Origin: Ralstonia sp. TCR112
Lineage (GTDB): Bacteria; Pseudomonadota; Gammaproteobacteria; Burkholderiales; Burkholderiaceae
Assembly (NCBI RefSeq): GCF_007997035.1
Contig: NZ_VOSS01000023.1
Location: forward strand, 1-42,069
Length of the DNA stretch: 42,069 bases
Direction of reading: 5' to 3'
The translations under genes and the position numbers were made by a program. Shown piece after piece: positions 1 to 9,407 of this stretch; positions within the stretch are counted from its first letter, which is position 1, and the number at the start of each line of letters is the position of its first letter. Under the pieces are notes generated by a model that was not told the DNA's origin, did not search any database, and saw nothing but the letters and a program-made list of their open reading frames with translations.

Positions 1-95
1 AGCGTGACGTTGGTTTGTGCGAGGGCGGGAGCGGTCCAGCCAGCGAGCGCAAGGCCGCACGCCAGCATCCCGCGAACAGCGGTGGTTCGATTCAT
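1..95 (-). CDS. Outer-membrane porin, N-terminal fragment (cut by window start)
   Basis: Only the first 31 codons are present, read on the minus strand from the ATG at 95-93. They encode a clear Sec signal peptide: charged MNRTTAVR, a hydrophobic core, then a cleavage site at PALA-Q. The mature start QTNVTL matches the usual start of betaproteobacterial general porins (AQSSVTLYG...), which form trimeric beta-barrels in the outer membrane. The porin call is therefore inference from very few residues; another exported protein is possible. A good Shine-Dalgarno site (AGGAG) lies about 6 bases before the ATG. The gene is divergent from the LysR regulator at 271, with 175 bp between the two starts, so that regulator may control it. 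Confidence 0.55.
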   Translation of the reverse strand, partial: MNRTTAVRGMLACGLALAGWTAPALAQTNVT

Positions 96-244
96 GACGT
101 CTCCTGAAATGTTTTTGTAGGCGGGGTCCGGTGCGGCGCGCGGTTTGAGATCGCTGGAGGCACACACCAGGCATCGTCACCGTCCCCAGGCGCATTTGTA
201 GTCGGGGCGGCCTTAACGTGGCAAACTACAAATTCTTCGTTAGA

Positions 245-263
245 CGTTAAATTTTTCTTAACG
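245..263. promoter_or_regulatory. Inverted repeat, candidate LysR operator
   Basis: CGTTAA (245-250) and TTAACG (258-263) form a perfect 6-bp inverted repeat with a 7-bp AT-rich centre. It contains a T-N11-A arrangement (T248, A260), the usual form of a LysR-type box. It sits 7 bp before the ATG of the LysR gene, inside the intergenic region shared with the divergent porin gene. That position fits autorepression. Seen in sequence; the binding role is inference. Confidence 0.35.
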
Positions 264-270
264 AGAACGC

Positions 271-1197
271 ATGCCACGGCGCCTCCCTCCCCTTAATGCG
301 TTGCGCGTCTTTGAAGTCGCGGGCCGGCACCTGAGCTTCAGCCGGGCCGCCGATGAGCTTTGCGTGACGAACGCCGCCGTCAGCCACCAGATCAAGCAGC
401 TCGAAGATCATCTGGGGAAAAAGCTCTTCGCGCGCCGCAACAACCAGCTCACGCTCACAGACGCCGGCGAGAACTACCTGCCCCGCGTGCGCGACGCGCT
501 GCGTGCGCTGGAACAGGCCACCGATCTGTTGATGGACACCGCCGACGCGCCCCTGCGCGTGGCTGTGCCGCCAACCTTCGGCGCCAAGTGGCTGGTGCCG
601 CGGCTGTACCGCTTCTTCAACCAACATCCGCACGTGCGCGTCGAGGTGTCGACCGCCGACGTGCAGGACCACGGCCAGTTCGATCTGTGCATCGACGACC
701 GGCAAGTCAATGCGCCCAACCTTCGCGTCGAGTGGTTCACCTCCACCGATTTCTTCCCCGTGTGCAACGCCACGCTGCAGGCCGCCATCCGCATGCCGCA
801 GGACCTCGCCACGCAGACGCTGCTGCACGAGCGCGGCGGACGCCATCTCGCGCACCATCCAACGTGGCGGCAATGGCTTGACGAGGTGGGTGTTCCCCAC
901 ATCGACGCCACGCGCGGGCCGGCGTTTTCCGAGGCGCTGATGGCCCTGCAGGCCGCCATTGATGGCCAAGGCGTGGCGCTCGGCCAGGGCATCCTCGTCG
1001 AATACGACATCGCCGCCGGACGCCTGATGCGGCCGCTTGCGACTGAAGCCTCGCTGCGCCTGTCGTACTACCTGATCTATCCGCACCAGGCTGCCGAACA
1101 CGCAGGCTTTGCCCTGTTTCGCCAATGGCTCGTCGACGAAGTTGCCCGCAGCGGTGGGCGCGCCCGCAATGAACTCGCGGCAGGCGAGGTGTTTTGA
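271..1197 (+). CDS. LysR-family transcriptional regulator, GcvA/AmpR-like
   Basis: The 308-residue protein has the usual LysR length and layout. An N-terminal winged helix-turn-helix occupies about residues 6-65, with the GcvA/AmpR-type signature LNALRVFEVAGRHLSFSRAA followed by NAAVSHQIKQLE. The effector-binding domain covers about 90-295. GcvA-like members often bind amino acids or control a divergent gene; the ligand here cannot be read from sequence. The ATG at 271 is chosen because the HTH begins a few residues later. The gene diverges from the porin fragment at the left edge, the most natural target. A candidate operator lies at 245-263. AmpR-like proteins often neighbour beta-lactamase genes, but the fragment at 1-95 does not look like one. 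Confidence 0.85.
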   Translation: MPRRLPPLNALRVFEVAGRHLSFSRAADELCVTNAAVSHQIKQLEDHLGKKLFARRNNQLTLTDAGENYLPRVRDALRALEQATDLLMDTADAPLRVAVPPTFGAKWLVPRLYRFFNQHPHVRVEVSTADVQDHGQFDLCIDDRQVNAPNLRVEWFTSTDFFPVCNATLQAAIRMPQDLATQTLLHERGGRHLAHHPTWRQWLDEVGVPHIDATRGPAFSEALMALQAAIDGQGVALGQGILVEYDIAAGRLMRPLATEASLRLSYYLIYPHQAAEHAGFALFRQWLVDEVARSGGRARNELAAGEVF

Positions 1198-1274
1198 TTT
1201 CTTTTTGATTGTGGTGCGGCCGGCGCTCTACACTACTCGTCCCTGGTTGCATCGCGCCGAAGAAGGAGCCCGCC

Positions 1275-1694
1275 ATGAGCTTCCCCCGCCCCGCCAACAC
1301 GCCGTGGCTCGTCCCGTACCTGACCGTGCGCGACGCCTCGGCCGCCATCGCCTTCTATCGCAACGCGTTCGGTTTCGGTGTGCAGGATGAGGTGCACGAC
1401 CATGGCCGCCCGATCCACGTCGAGATGACGTACCAGGGCCAGCTCATGCTGATGTTTGCGCCCGAAGGCGCCTTCGGCTCCACCGCCAAAGCCCCGGCCG
1501 GCGCCGGCTTTGAATGCCCGCAGAGCTTCCACCTCTATTGCGACGACGTCGACACCGTGTACCAGCACGCGCTCGACCAGGGTGCCGCGTCGATCATGGC
1601 GCCGCATGATGCCTTCTGGGGCGAGCGCTACGCCGCCGTACGCGATCCCGATGGTTATCGCTGGGGCCTTGCCTGCCGCCCTGCCGCAGCCTGA
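1275..1694 (+). CDS. VOC/glyoxalase-fold protein (PhnB-like)
   Basis: A 139-residue single-domain vicinal oxygen chelate protein. It opens with the typical phrase VPYLTVRDASAAIAFYRNAFGF and ends with the second beta-alpha-beta half, WGERYAAVRDPDGYRWGLA. Members of this group include glyoxalase-like, bleomycin-resistance-like and dioxygenase-like proteins, and the substrate cannot be assigned. The ATG at 1275 is preferred over an in-frame start at 1209 because an AGAAGGAG ribosome site lies 6-13 bases upstream and the VOC fold starts just after it. It follows the LysR gene on the same strand after 77 bp and precedes rsmE by 49 bp. A functional link to either is not evident. Confidence 0.8.
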   Translation: MSFPRPANTPWLVPYLTVRDASAAIAFYRNAFGFGVQDEVHDHGRPIHVEMTYQGQLMLMFAPEGAFGSTAKAPAGAGFECPQSFHLYCDDVDTVYQHALDQGAASIMAPHDAFWGERYAAVRDPDGYRWGLACRPAAA

Positions 1695-1743
1695 TCGCGC
1701 CATCGCCGGATCGCCTGACCGATTCACAACAAGGATTGCAGTA

Positions 1744-2493
1744 ATGGGGCTTCCCCGTTTTTTCGTCGATACGCCGCTCGCCCCCAACACCACCGTCACG
1801 CTGGACGAGTCCGTCACGCGCCACATCCACGTTCTGCGCCTGGCCGCTGGCGATGACGTCTGCCTGTTCGATGGCTCCGGCCACGAATTCCGCGCGCGGC
1901 TCGACGCCATCAACAAGCGCGATGCCACTGCCAGCCTTGCCGACGCCACGCAGCCTGACACCGAAGCGCGCTACGCCATCACGCTTGCGCAAGGCATTGC
2001 CGGCGGCGACAAGATGGATTGGCTCATCGAAAAGGCCGTCGAACTGGGCATCAATGCCGTCGCGCCGCTGCAGACCGAACGCGGCGTGGTGCGACTCTCG
2101 GGCGAGCGCGCCGCCAAGCGCGTGCAGCACTGGCAGGCACTCGTGCAAGCCGCCTGCGAGCAATGCGGCCGCGCCCGCGTGCCGGTGGTCGCGCCGGTCG
2201 CCACGCTGCGCGAATGGCTTGCCGCCGCCAAGTCGACCGACACGCCGCGCGTGTTGCTGTCACCGCGCGGCACGCAGTCGCTCACGCAGTGGGCGGTGCA
2301 GTCGCGCACGCACATCGAAGGCAGCGGCATCCTCCTGCTGATCGGCCCCGAGGGTGGCCTCTCGCCCGACGAAGAAGCGCTTGCCGAGGCTGCCGGTTTC
2401 TTACCACTGACACTCGGGCGACGTATTCTGAGAACGGAATCGGCGGCGCTTGTTGCCGTCTCCGCGCTGCACGCCGTGCTCGGCGAGTTCTAA
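1744..2493 (+). CDS. rsmE: 16S rRNA (uracil-1498-N3)-methyltransferase RsmE
   Basis: RsmE methylates N3 of U1498 of 16S rRNA in the assembled 30S subunit, using S-adenosylmethionine. The 249-residue protein has the family length. It has an N-terminal PUA-like domain (PRFFVD... to about residue 75) and a C-terminal SPOUT trefoil-knot domain. The knot motifs are clear: LLIGPEGGLS at about 198-207 and LGRRILRTESAAL at 224-236. The ATG at 1744 has an AAGG ribosome site at 1731. A longer frame open from 1456 is only upstream read-through across the VOC gene. It is in the same direction as the VOC gene and the YidB-like gene, with no obvious functional link. Confidence 0.95.
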   Translation: MGLPRFFVDTPLAPNTTVTLDESVTRHIHVLRLAAGDDVCLFDGSGHEFRARLDAINKRDATASLADATQPDTEARYAITLAQGIAGGDKMDWLIEKAVELGINAVAPLQTERGVVRLSGERAAKRVQHWQALVQAACEQCGRARVPVVAPVATLREWLAAAKSTDTPRVLLSPRGTQSLTQWAVQSRTHIEGSGILLLIGPEGGLSPDEEALAEAAGFLPLTLGRRILRTESAALVAVSALHAVLGEF

Positions 2494-2576
2494 GTTCTCG
2501 CGACGAAACACTGACCGTTTGATCCCCCGGCGGGCCTTATCCCCCCCTGCCCGCCATTGACCAAAGGAGCTTCATC

Positions 2577-3176
2577 ATGGGTCTACTCGATTCGATTCTC
2601 GGCGGCGGCAATGACGCCAGCGGCGCGCAATCGTCCTTGCTGGGCAACAAGAAAGTGCTGCTGGCCGTGGGCGTGCTGGCCTACCTGGCAATGAAGCACA
2701 GGTCGCCGGGCGCGGGCGATGCGGCCGCGCCGCAAGGGCAGGAAGATCAGGGGGGCGGGCTGTTCGGTTCGCTGGGTGGCTTGCTTGGTGCGGCAGGCGG
2801 TGCCGGCGCGCTGGGCAGTCTGCTCGGCGGTGCTGGTGGGGCCGGTGGCCTTGGCGGCCTGCTCGGCGGTTTGCTGGGCGGCGGCAATGGCAACGCGGAT
2901 CAGGCCGCGGTCGGTGGCCTCGGGCCGCTGCAACAGATCCTGGAGCAAGCGGGTCTGGGCGAAGAGGTCAAATCGTGGATCGGCAATGGCCAGAACCTGC
3001 CGGTGTCGGGCGAGCAGATTACCCAGGCACTGAGCGGTACGGGCGCGCTGGAGGAAGTCTCGAAACTGGCCGCCCACTTCGGCGTCAACGAAGGCGACCT
3101 CGCGAACCAGCTCGCCGAGGGCCTGCCTGAGGCCGTCAATCACCTCACGCCGCAGGGTGCGGTGCCGGCAGCCTGA
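2577..3176 (+). CDS. YidB-like DUF937 protein with Gly-rich middle
   Basis: A 199-residue protein of the YidB/DUF937 group; function unknown. Residues about 24-41 form a short hydrophobic stretch after KK. A Gly/Leu/Ala-rich low-complexity segment (repeats of GGLLG and GGAG) spans about 58-105. The C-terminal part (about 112-195) is the conserved helical domain, with the typical phrases LEQAGLGEEVKSWIGNGQNLPVS and ITQALSG. The gene starts at an ATG preceded by AAAGGAG, so the start is firm. It is closed by the strong hairpin at 3195-3219. Automated pipelines usually call it YidB family or DUF937 protein. Confidence 0.8.
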   Translation: MGLLDSILGGGNDASGAQSSLLGNKKVLLAVGVLAYLAMKHRSPGAGDAAAPQGQEDQGGGLFGSLGGLLGAAGGAGALGSLLGGAGGAGGLGGLLGGLLGGGNGNADQAAVGGLGPLQQILEQAGLGEEVKSWIGNGQNLPVSGEQITQALSGTGALEEVSKLAAHFGVNEGDLANQLAEGLPEAVNHLTPQGAVPAA

Positions 3177-3194
3177 GCGTCATCTCGGCACAGT

Positions 3195-3219
3195 AAAAAA
3201 GCCCGCAATGCGGGCTTTT
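3195..3219. terminator. Bidirectional intrinsic terminator
   Basis: AAAAAAGCCCGC-AAT-GCGGGCTTTTC: a 6-bp GC stem with an A-run on one side and a T-run on the other. It lies between the convergent yidB-like gene (stop 3176) and the LysR gene (stop 3233), so it can serve both. Confidence 0.9.
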
Positions 3220-3232
3220 CTTGACTCGGCAA

Positions 3233-4177
3233 TCACGCCGCGCCGTAGGCCGTTCGGCCCGCGTCGCGCAGCGCCTGCACCACATGCAGCGCCGCCGGAG
3301 ACAACAACCGGTCCGTGCGCGTGATGATGCCGAAGTCGTCCATCTGACACGGTATCGCCATCGGAAGAATCGCCAGCATCCGATACGACGCGTAGTACTG
3401 CGCGACGTCGGCGCCGATCACGGCCAGCATGTCGCTCTGCTCGAGGATGCGCGTCAGGAAGAGCAGCGCGGGGGTTTCGACCACGCTGGACGGCGCTGTC
3501 AGGCTCTCCCGCTGGAACATCAAATCGAACCGGTGACGCAGCACGCTGCCGATGGGCGGCACCACCCAGGTGGCGGGCTGCACATCGGCCAAGGTCAGCG
3601 ACGGTTCAGCCAGCAGCGGATGCCCCGGCCGCGCCACCGCCACCACCGGCTCGTCGGCCAGCGGCTCGTAGCGCAGGTGCAGTTTGTCGTGCTCGGCAAA
3701 CAGCCTGCCGACCACTAAGTCGAGCTTGTCCTGCGCAAGGCGTTCGAGCAGCACGTTGCTGCTTTCGATTTCAAGCGACACCCGCAGCCCCGGATGCTCG
3801 CGCGTGATCTGCGCCACCACCGGCGGCAACAGCCGCACGCCGGGCGATGTGATGGTGCCCACCGCCACGTGCCCCAGGTGACCAGCCTTCAGCCCAAGCA
3901 CCTCCTCCTGCGCCTGGTCCAGGCTGCCGACGACTGCGCGCGCGTGCCGGATCAGCGCATCGCCATAGCGCGTGGGCCGCATGCCGCGCGGCATGCGCTC
4001 GAACAGTTGCACATCCAGCATGGCCTCCAGCTCGCGCAGCAGCTTGGAGGCGGCGGGCTGCGTCATGTTCAGCGCGGCGGCCGCCCGGTGGATGTTGCCC
4101 TCCTCGGCCAGGGCAATCAGCAGCAGCAGTTGTCGCGTCTTCAGGCGCGCACGGACATACCAGGGGCTGTTCGACAT
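3233..4177 (-). CDS. LysR-family regulator, GbpR (galactose-binding-protein regulator) type
   Basis: The 314-residue regulator has an N-terminal HTH starting KTRQLLLLIALAEEGNIHRAAAALNMTQPAASKLLRELE (about 13-50) and an effector domain from about 95 to 300. This variant of the HTH (RQL..L..LAEEGNIHRAA) is typical of GbpR-like LysR proteins, which control sugar-binding-protein operons such as chvE-gguAB in rhizobia. The gene is divergent from the sugar operon starting at 4381, with 203 bp between. That region contains three GATATC motifs and a sigma70-like promoter, so the regulator very likely controls that operon in response to L-arabinose or D-galactose. The family call is firm; the ligand is inference. 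Confidence 0.85.
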   Translation of the reverse strand: MSNSPWYVRARLKTRQLLLLIALAEEGNIHRAAAALNMTQPAASKLLRELEAMLDVQLFERMPRGMRPTRYGDALIRHARAVVGSLDQAQEEVLGLKAGHLGHVAVGTITSPGVRLLPPVVAQITREHPGLRVSLEIESSNVLLERLAQDKLDLVVGRLFAEHDKLHLRYEPLADEPVVAVARPGHPLLAEPSLTLADVQPATWVVPPIGSVLRHRFDLMFQRESLTAPSSVVETPALLFLTRILEQSDMLAVIGADVAQYYASYRMLAILPMAIPCQMDDFGIITRTDRLLSPAALHVVQALRDAGRTAYGAA

Positions 4178-4191
4178 CGGGTCTTCCTCGA

Positions 4192-4258
4192 GATATCAAA
4201 TCGGATATCGGTCACGGCCAATATTTCATTGGAAGGATATCAGGGCGCTCCGTACACT
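4192..4258 (+). promoter_or_regulatory. Promoter and candidate GbpR operators of the sugar operon
   Basis: Three copies of GATATC stand at 4192-4197, 4204-4209 and 4236-4241, with start-to-start spacing of 12 and 32 bp, the latter close to three helical turns. A sigma70-like promoter fits as TTGGAA (4229-4234), 18 bp, TACACT (4253-4258). The third GATATC lies directly behind the -35, the normal place for a LysR activator half-site. The first two copies lie nearer the regulator gene and could serve autoregulation. Motifs are seen directly; the regulatory reading is inference. Confidence 0.5.
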
Positions 4259-4380
4259 CGGTCCGATCAAAAAACCACAACCACACCGGAGACAACGGAC
4301 GTGCCGCGCGGCCTGCAAGTAGTGCCGCGCTGCCAGTCGACGCGCGCGCTTCGACAACCACGTCCGTAACACACGCACCC

Positions 4381-6117
4381 ATGTCGGAATCGAAACCCAA
4401 GCTGCGCTCGGCCGAATGGTTCGGCACCGCCGATAAGAACGGCTTCATGTATCGAAGCTGGATGAAGAACCAGGGCATCCCCGACCACGAATTCGACGGA
4501 CGCCCGATCATCGGCATCTGCAATACCTGGTCGGAACTGACGCCGTGCAACGCGCATTTCCGCAAGCTGGCCGAACACGTCAAGCGCGGCATTTACGAGG
4601 CGGGCGGCTTTCCGGTGGAGTTTCCGGTGTTCTCCAACGGCGAATCGAACCTGCGCCCCACCGCCATGCTCACGCGCAACCTCGCCGCCATGGATGTGGA
4701 AGAGGCGATTCGCGGCAACCCGATCGACGCGGTGGTGCTGCTCACGGGCTGCGACAAGACCACGCCCGCCCTGCTGATGGGCGCGGCAAGCTGCGACGTG
4801 CCGGCGATTGTCGTGACGGGCGGGCCGATGCTCAACGGCAAGCTCGACGGCAAGAACATCGGCTCGGGCACGGCGGTGTGGCAGCTGCACGAATCGCTCA
4901 AGGCCGGCGAGATCGACCTGCATCACTTCCTGTCCGCCGAGGCGGGGATGTCGCGCTCGGCCGGCACCTGCAACACGATGGGCACGGCGTCCACCATGGC
5001 CTGCATGGCAGAAGCGCTCGGCACATCGCTGCCGCACAACGCAGCCATTCCCGCAGTGGATGCGCGGCGCTACGTGCTTGCGCACATGTCAGGCATCCGC
5101 ATCGTCGAGATGGCGCTGCAAGGGCTGACGCTGTCCAAGATCCTCACGCGCGCTGCATTCGAGAACGCCATCCGCGTCAACGCGGCCATTGGTGGCTCCA
5201 CCAACGCTGTGATCCACCTGAAAGCCATTGCCGGGCGCATCGGCGTGCCGCTTGAGCTGGAAGATTGGTCGCGCATCGGCCGGGATACCCCCACCATCGT
5301 CGACCTGATGCCCTCGGGGCGCTTCCTGATGGAGGAGTTCTATTACGCCGGCGGCCTGCCCGCCGTGCTGCGCCGCCTTGGCGAGGCCAAGCTTCTGCCG
5401 CACCCCGATGCGCTGACCGTCAACGGCAAGACGCTGTGGGAGAACGTCAAAAACGCGCCCATCACCGACGACGAAGTCATCCGACCGCTCACCAATCCGC
5501 TGATCGACGATGGCGGCATTCGCGTGCTGCGCGGCAATCTCGCGCCGCGCGGTGCGGTGCTCAAGCCGTCGGCGGCGAGTCCGGAATTGCTGCGGCATCG
5601 CGGCCGTGCAGTCGTGTTCGAAAACCTCGAACACTACAAGGAACGCATCGTCGACGAGACCTTGGACGTGGATGCCAGCTCCGTGCTGGTGATGAAGAAC
5701 TGCGGGCCGAAGGGATATCCGGGCATGGCCGAGGTGGGCAACATGGGTCTGCCCCCAAAGCTGCTGCGCCAGGGCGTGAAGGACATGGTCCGCATTTCCG
5801 ACGCACGCATGAGCGGCACCGCCTACGGAACTGTCGTGCTGCACGTCGCGCCCGAAGCTGCCGCTGGCGGGCCGCTGGCCGCGGTGCAGGACGGCGACTG
5901 GATCGAACTCGACTGCGAGGCCGGCACGCTGCACCTGGACATCGACGACGCCGAACTGGCGCGCCGCATGGCGGCCTATCAGGCACCGCGCTCCCATGGT
6001 GAAGGCGGCGGCTACCAGCGCCTGTACGTCAATCACGTGCTGCAAGCCGACGAAGGCTGCGACCTTGATTTCCTGGTCGGCTGCCGTGGCGCCGCCGTGC
6101 CGCGCCACTCGCACTGA
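4381..6117 (+). CDS. L-arabinonate (sugar-acid) dehydratase, IlvD/Edd family
   Basis: A 578-residue [Fe-S] dehydratase. By context it dehydrates L-arabinonate to 2-keto-3-deoxy-L-arabinonate; D-galactonate or related aldonates may also serve. The cluster ligands are visible as Cys56 (SELTPCNAHF), Cys124 (TGCDKTTPA) and Cys197 (SAGTCNTMG). Lys126 in the CDK motif is the lysine carbamylated in related sugar-acid dehydratases, and Ser478 in ARMSGTAYGT is the likely catalytic base. The opening KLRSAEWFG and the HGEGGGYQRLYVNHVLQADEGCDLDFL tail point to the arabinonate/galactonate dehydratase branch, not to IlvD of branched-chain biosynthesis. First gene of the operon, 15 bp before the MFS gene. 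In Azospirillum the counterpart is named araC, unrelated to the E. coli regulator AraC. Confidence 0.88.
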   Translation: MSESKPKLRSAEWFGTADKNGFMYRSWMKNQGIPDHEFDGRPIIGICNTWSELTPCNAHFRKLAEHVKRGIYEAGGFPVEFPVFSNGESNLRPTAMLTRNLAAMDVEEAIRGNPIDAVVLLTGCDKTTPALLMGAASCDVPAIVVTGGPMLNGKLDGKNIGSGTAVWQLHESLKAGEIDLHHFLSAEAGMSRSAGTCNTMGTASTMACMAEALGTSLPHNAAIPAVDARRYVLAHMSGIRIVEMALQGLTLSKILTRAAFENAIRVNAAIGGSTNAVIHLKAIAGRIGVPLELEDWSRIGRDTPTIVDLMPSGRFLMEEFYYAGGLPAVLRRLGEAKLLPHPDALTVNGKTLWENVKNAPITDDEVIRPLTNPLIDDGGIRVLRGNLAPRGAVLKPSAASPELLRHRGRAVVFENLEHYKERIVDETLDVDASSVLVMKNCGPKGYPGMAEVGNMGLPPKLLRQGVKDMVRISDARMSGTAYGTVVLHVAPEAAAGGPLAAVQDGDWIELDCEAGTLHLDIDDAELARRMAAYQAPRSHGEGGGYQRLYVNHVLQADEGCDLDFLVGCRGAAVPRHSH

Positions 6118-6132
6118 GCCGAGGAAAGACCG

Positions 6133-7458
6133 ATGGACATCTCCCAAACCGCAGGCGCCGCTCCGACTTCGGCCGATGCATCGGAGGAGCAGCGCATCAT
6201 CCGCATGCTCACGCGCAAGCTGATGCCGTTCCTCGCGCTGATCTACGTGGTGGCGTATATCGATCGCTCCGTAGTCGGCTTCGCCAAGCTGCACATGAAC
6301 GCGGCAGTGGGCATCGGCGATGCTGCCTACGGGCTGGGAGCGGGCCTATTCTTCATCGGCTATTTCCTATGCGAGGTGCCGAGCAACCTGGCACTCGAGC
6401 GCTTTGGCGCACGCCGCTGGTTCGCGCGCATTCTGTTTACGTGGGGCGTCATCACCATGGCCATGGCGCTGGTCAGCGGCCCGGTCAGCTTCTACGTGCT
6501 GCGCTTCCTGCTCGGTGCGGCCGAGGCCGGCCTGTACCCGGGCATTCTGTATTTCCTGACCAAGTGGTTTCCGATGCGCCACCGTGCGCGCATCGTCGGC
6601 TTGCTGGTGCTGGCGCAGCCCGTCGCGCTCATCATCACCGGGCCGATGGCGGGGTGGCTGCTGTCGGTGCCGGGGCTCTTCGGCATGTCCAGCTGGCAGA
6701 TGCTGTTCGTGGTCAGCGGCCTGCCGGCCACGCTGTTGTGCCTGCCGACGCTGCGTATCCTGCCGGAATCGCCCGCGCATGCGCGCTGGCTGCCCGCTGC
6801 AGACCGCGCGTGGATCGAACGTGAGCTGGCCGCAGACCAGGCCGCCTATGCGCTGAAATCGCACGGCAGCCCGCTCAAGGCGCTCAAGGATGTGCGGGTG
6901 CTGATGCTGGCGCTGCTGTTTCTGCCGTTTCCGCTGAGCATCTACGGCCTCTCGCTGTGGCTGCCGACGATCATCAAGCAGTTTGGCGTGAGCGATGCCG
7001 CCACCGGTTTGCTGTCGGCTGTGCCCTATCTGTTTGCCGTGCTGGGCTTGTACCTGGTGCCGCGCCATTCGGACCGCACGGGCGAGCGCTACTGGCACAT
7101 CGCCATTCTGTCGGCGCTGGCCGCGCTCGGCATGGCGGCCAGCGCATGGGTTCAAACGCCCGCGCTGCAACTGGCGTGCCTCTGCCTGTTCGCGTTTTCC
7201 GCCTATGCAATCCAGGCAGTGCTGTGGACGCTGCCCGGACACTTCCTGACCGGCACGAGCGCCGCCGTGGGCATCGCGACCATCAACTCGCTGTCCAACC
7301 TGGGCGGTTACCTCGGCCCCTATGGCATGGGCATCCTCAAGAACGCCACAGGCAGCCTGTCTGCCGGTCTGTACTTCCTTGCCGCCGCGCTGGCATTTGC
7401 CGTGGTGATGACGTTCATCGTTCGCGCCGTGCTGGGCGCACGCCAGCACCTCTCCTGA
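6133..7458 (+). CDS. MFS transporter, anion:cation symporter (ACS) family
   Basis: A 441-residue major facilitator with about 12 membrane segments. The N-terminal phrase PFLALIYVVAYIDRSVVGFAKLHM and the loop GILYFLTKWFPMRHRAR are typical of the ACS group, which carries organic anions such as hexuronates, aldonates and tartrate. Its place between the dehydratase and keto-acid dehydratase genes suggests that the substrate is an aldonate (L-arabinonate or D-galactonate) rather than the free sugar, which the ABC importer downstream would take. That is inference. The ATG at 6133 follows GAGGAAAG with good spacing. The next gene begins 25 bp after its stop. Confidence 0.85.
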   Translation: MDISQTAGAAPTSADASEEQRIIRMLTRKLMPFLALIYVVAYIDRSVVGFAKLHMNAAVGIGDAAYGLGAGLFFIGYFLCEVPSNLALERFGARRWFARILFTWGVITMAMALVSGPVSFYVLRFLLGAAEAGLYPGILYFLTKWFPMRHRARIVGLLVLAQPVALIITGPMAGWLLSVPGLFGMSSWQMLFVVSGLPATLLCLPTLRILPESPAHARWLPAADRAWIERELAADQAAYALKSHGSPLKALKDVRVLMLALLFLPFPLSIYGLSLWLPTIIKQFGVSDAATGLLSAVPYLFAVLGLYLVPRHSDRTGERYWHIAILSALAALGMAASAWVQTPALQLACLCLFAFSAYAIQAVLWTLPGHFLTGTSAAVGIATINSLSNLGGYLGPYGMGILKNATGSLSAGLYFLAAALAFAVVMTFIVRAVLGARQHLS

Positions 7459-9354
<1,896 letters not shown>

Positions 9355-9407
9355 TGCACGGCCGACTTACGTAGTGCCATAAGAGCCATTCCAACGAGGA
9401 GACAACC

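Noticed and set aside
1-95. Possible beta-lactamase next to an AmpR-like regulator
   Set aside because: The mature N-terminus QTNVTL fits a porin; the leader does not resemble those of the Ralstonia OXA enzymes I can recall.
4381-6117. IlvD of branched-chain amino acid synthesis
   Set aside because: Start and end motifs match the sugar-acid dehydratase branch, and all neighbours belong to sugar oxidation and uptake.
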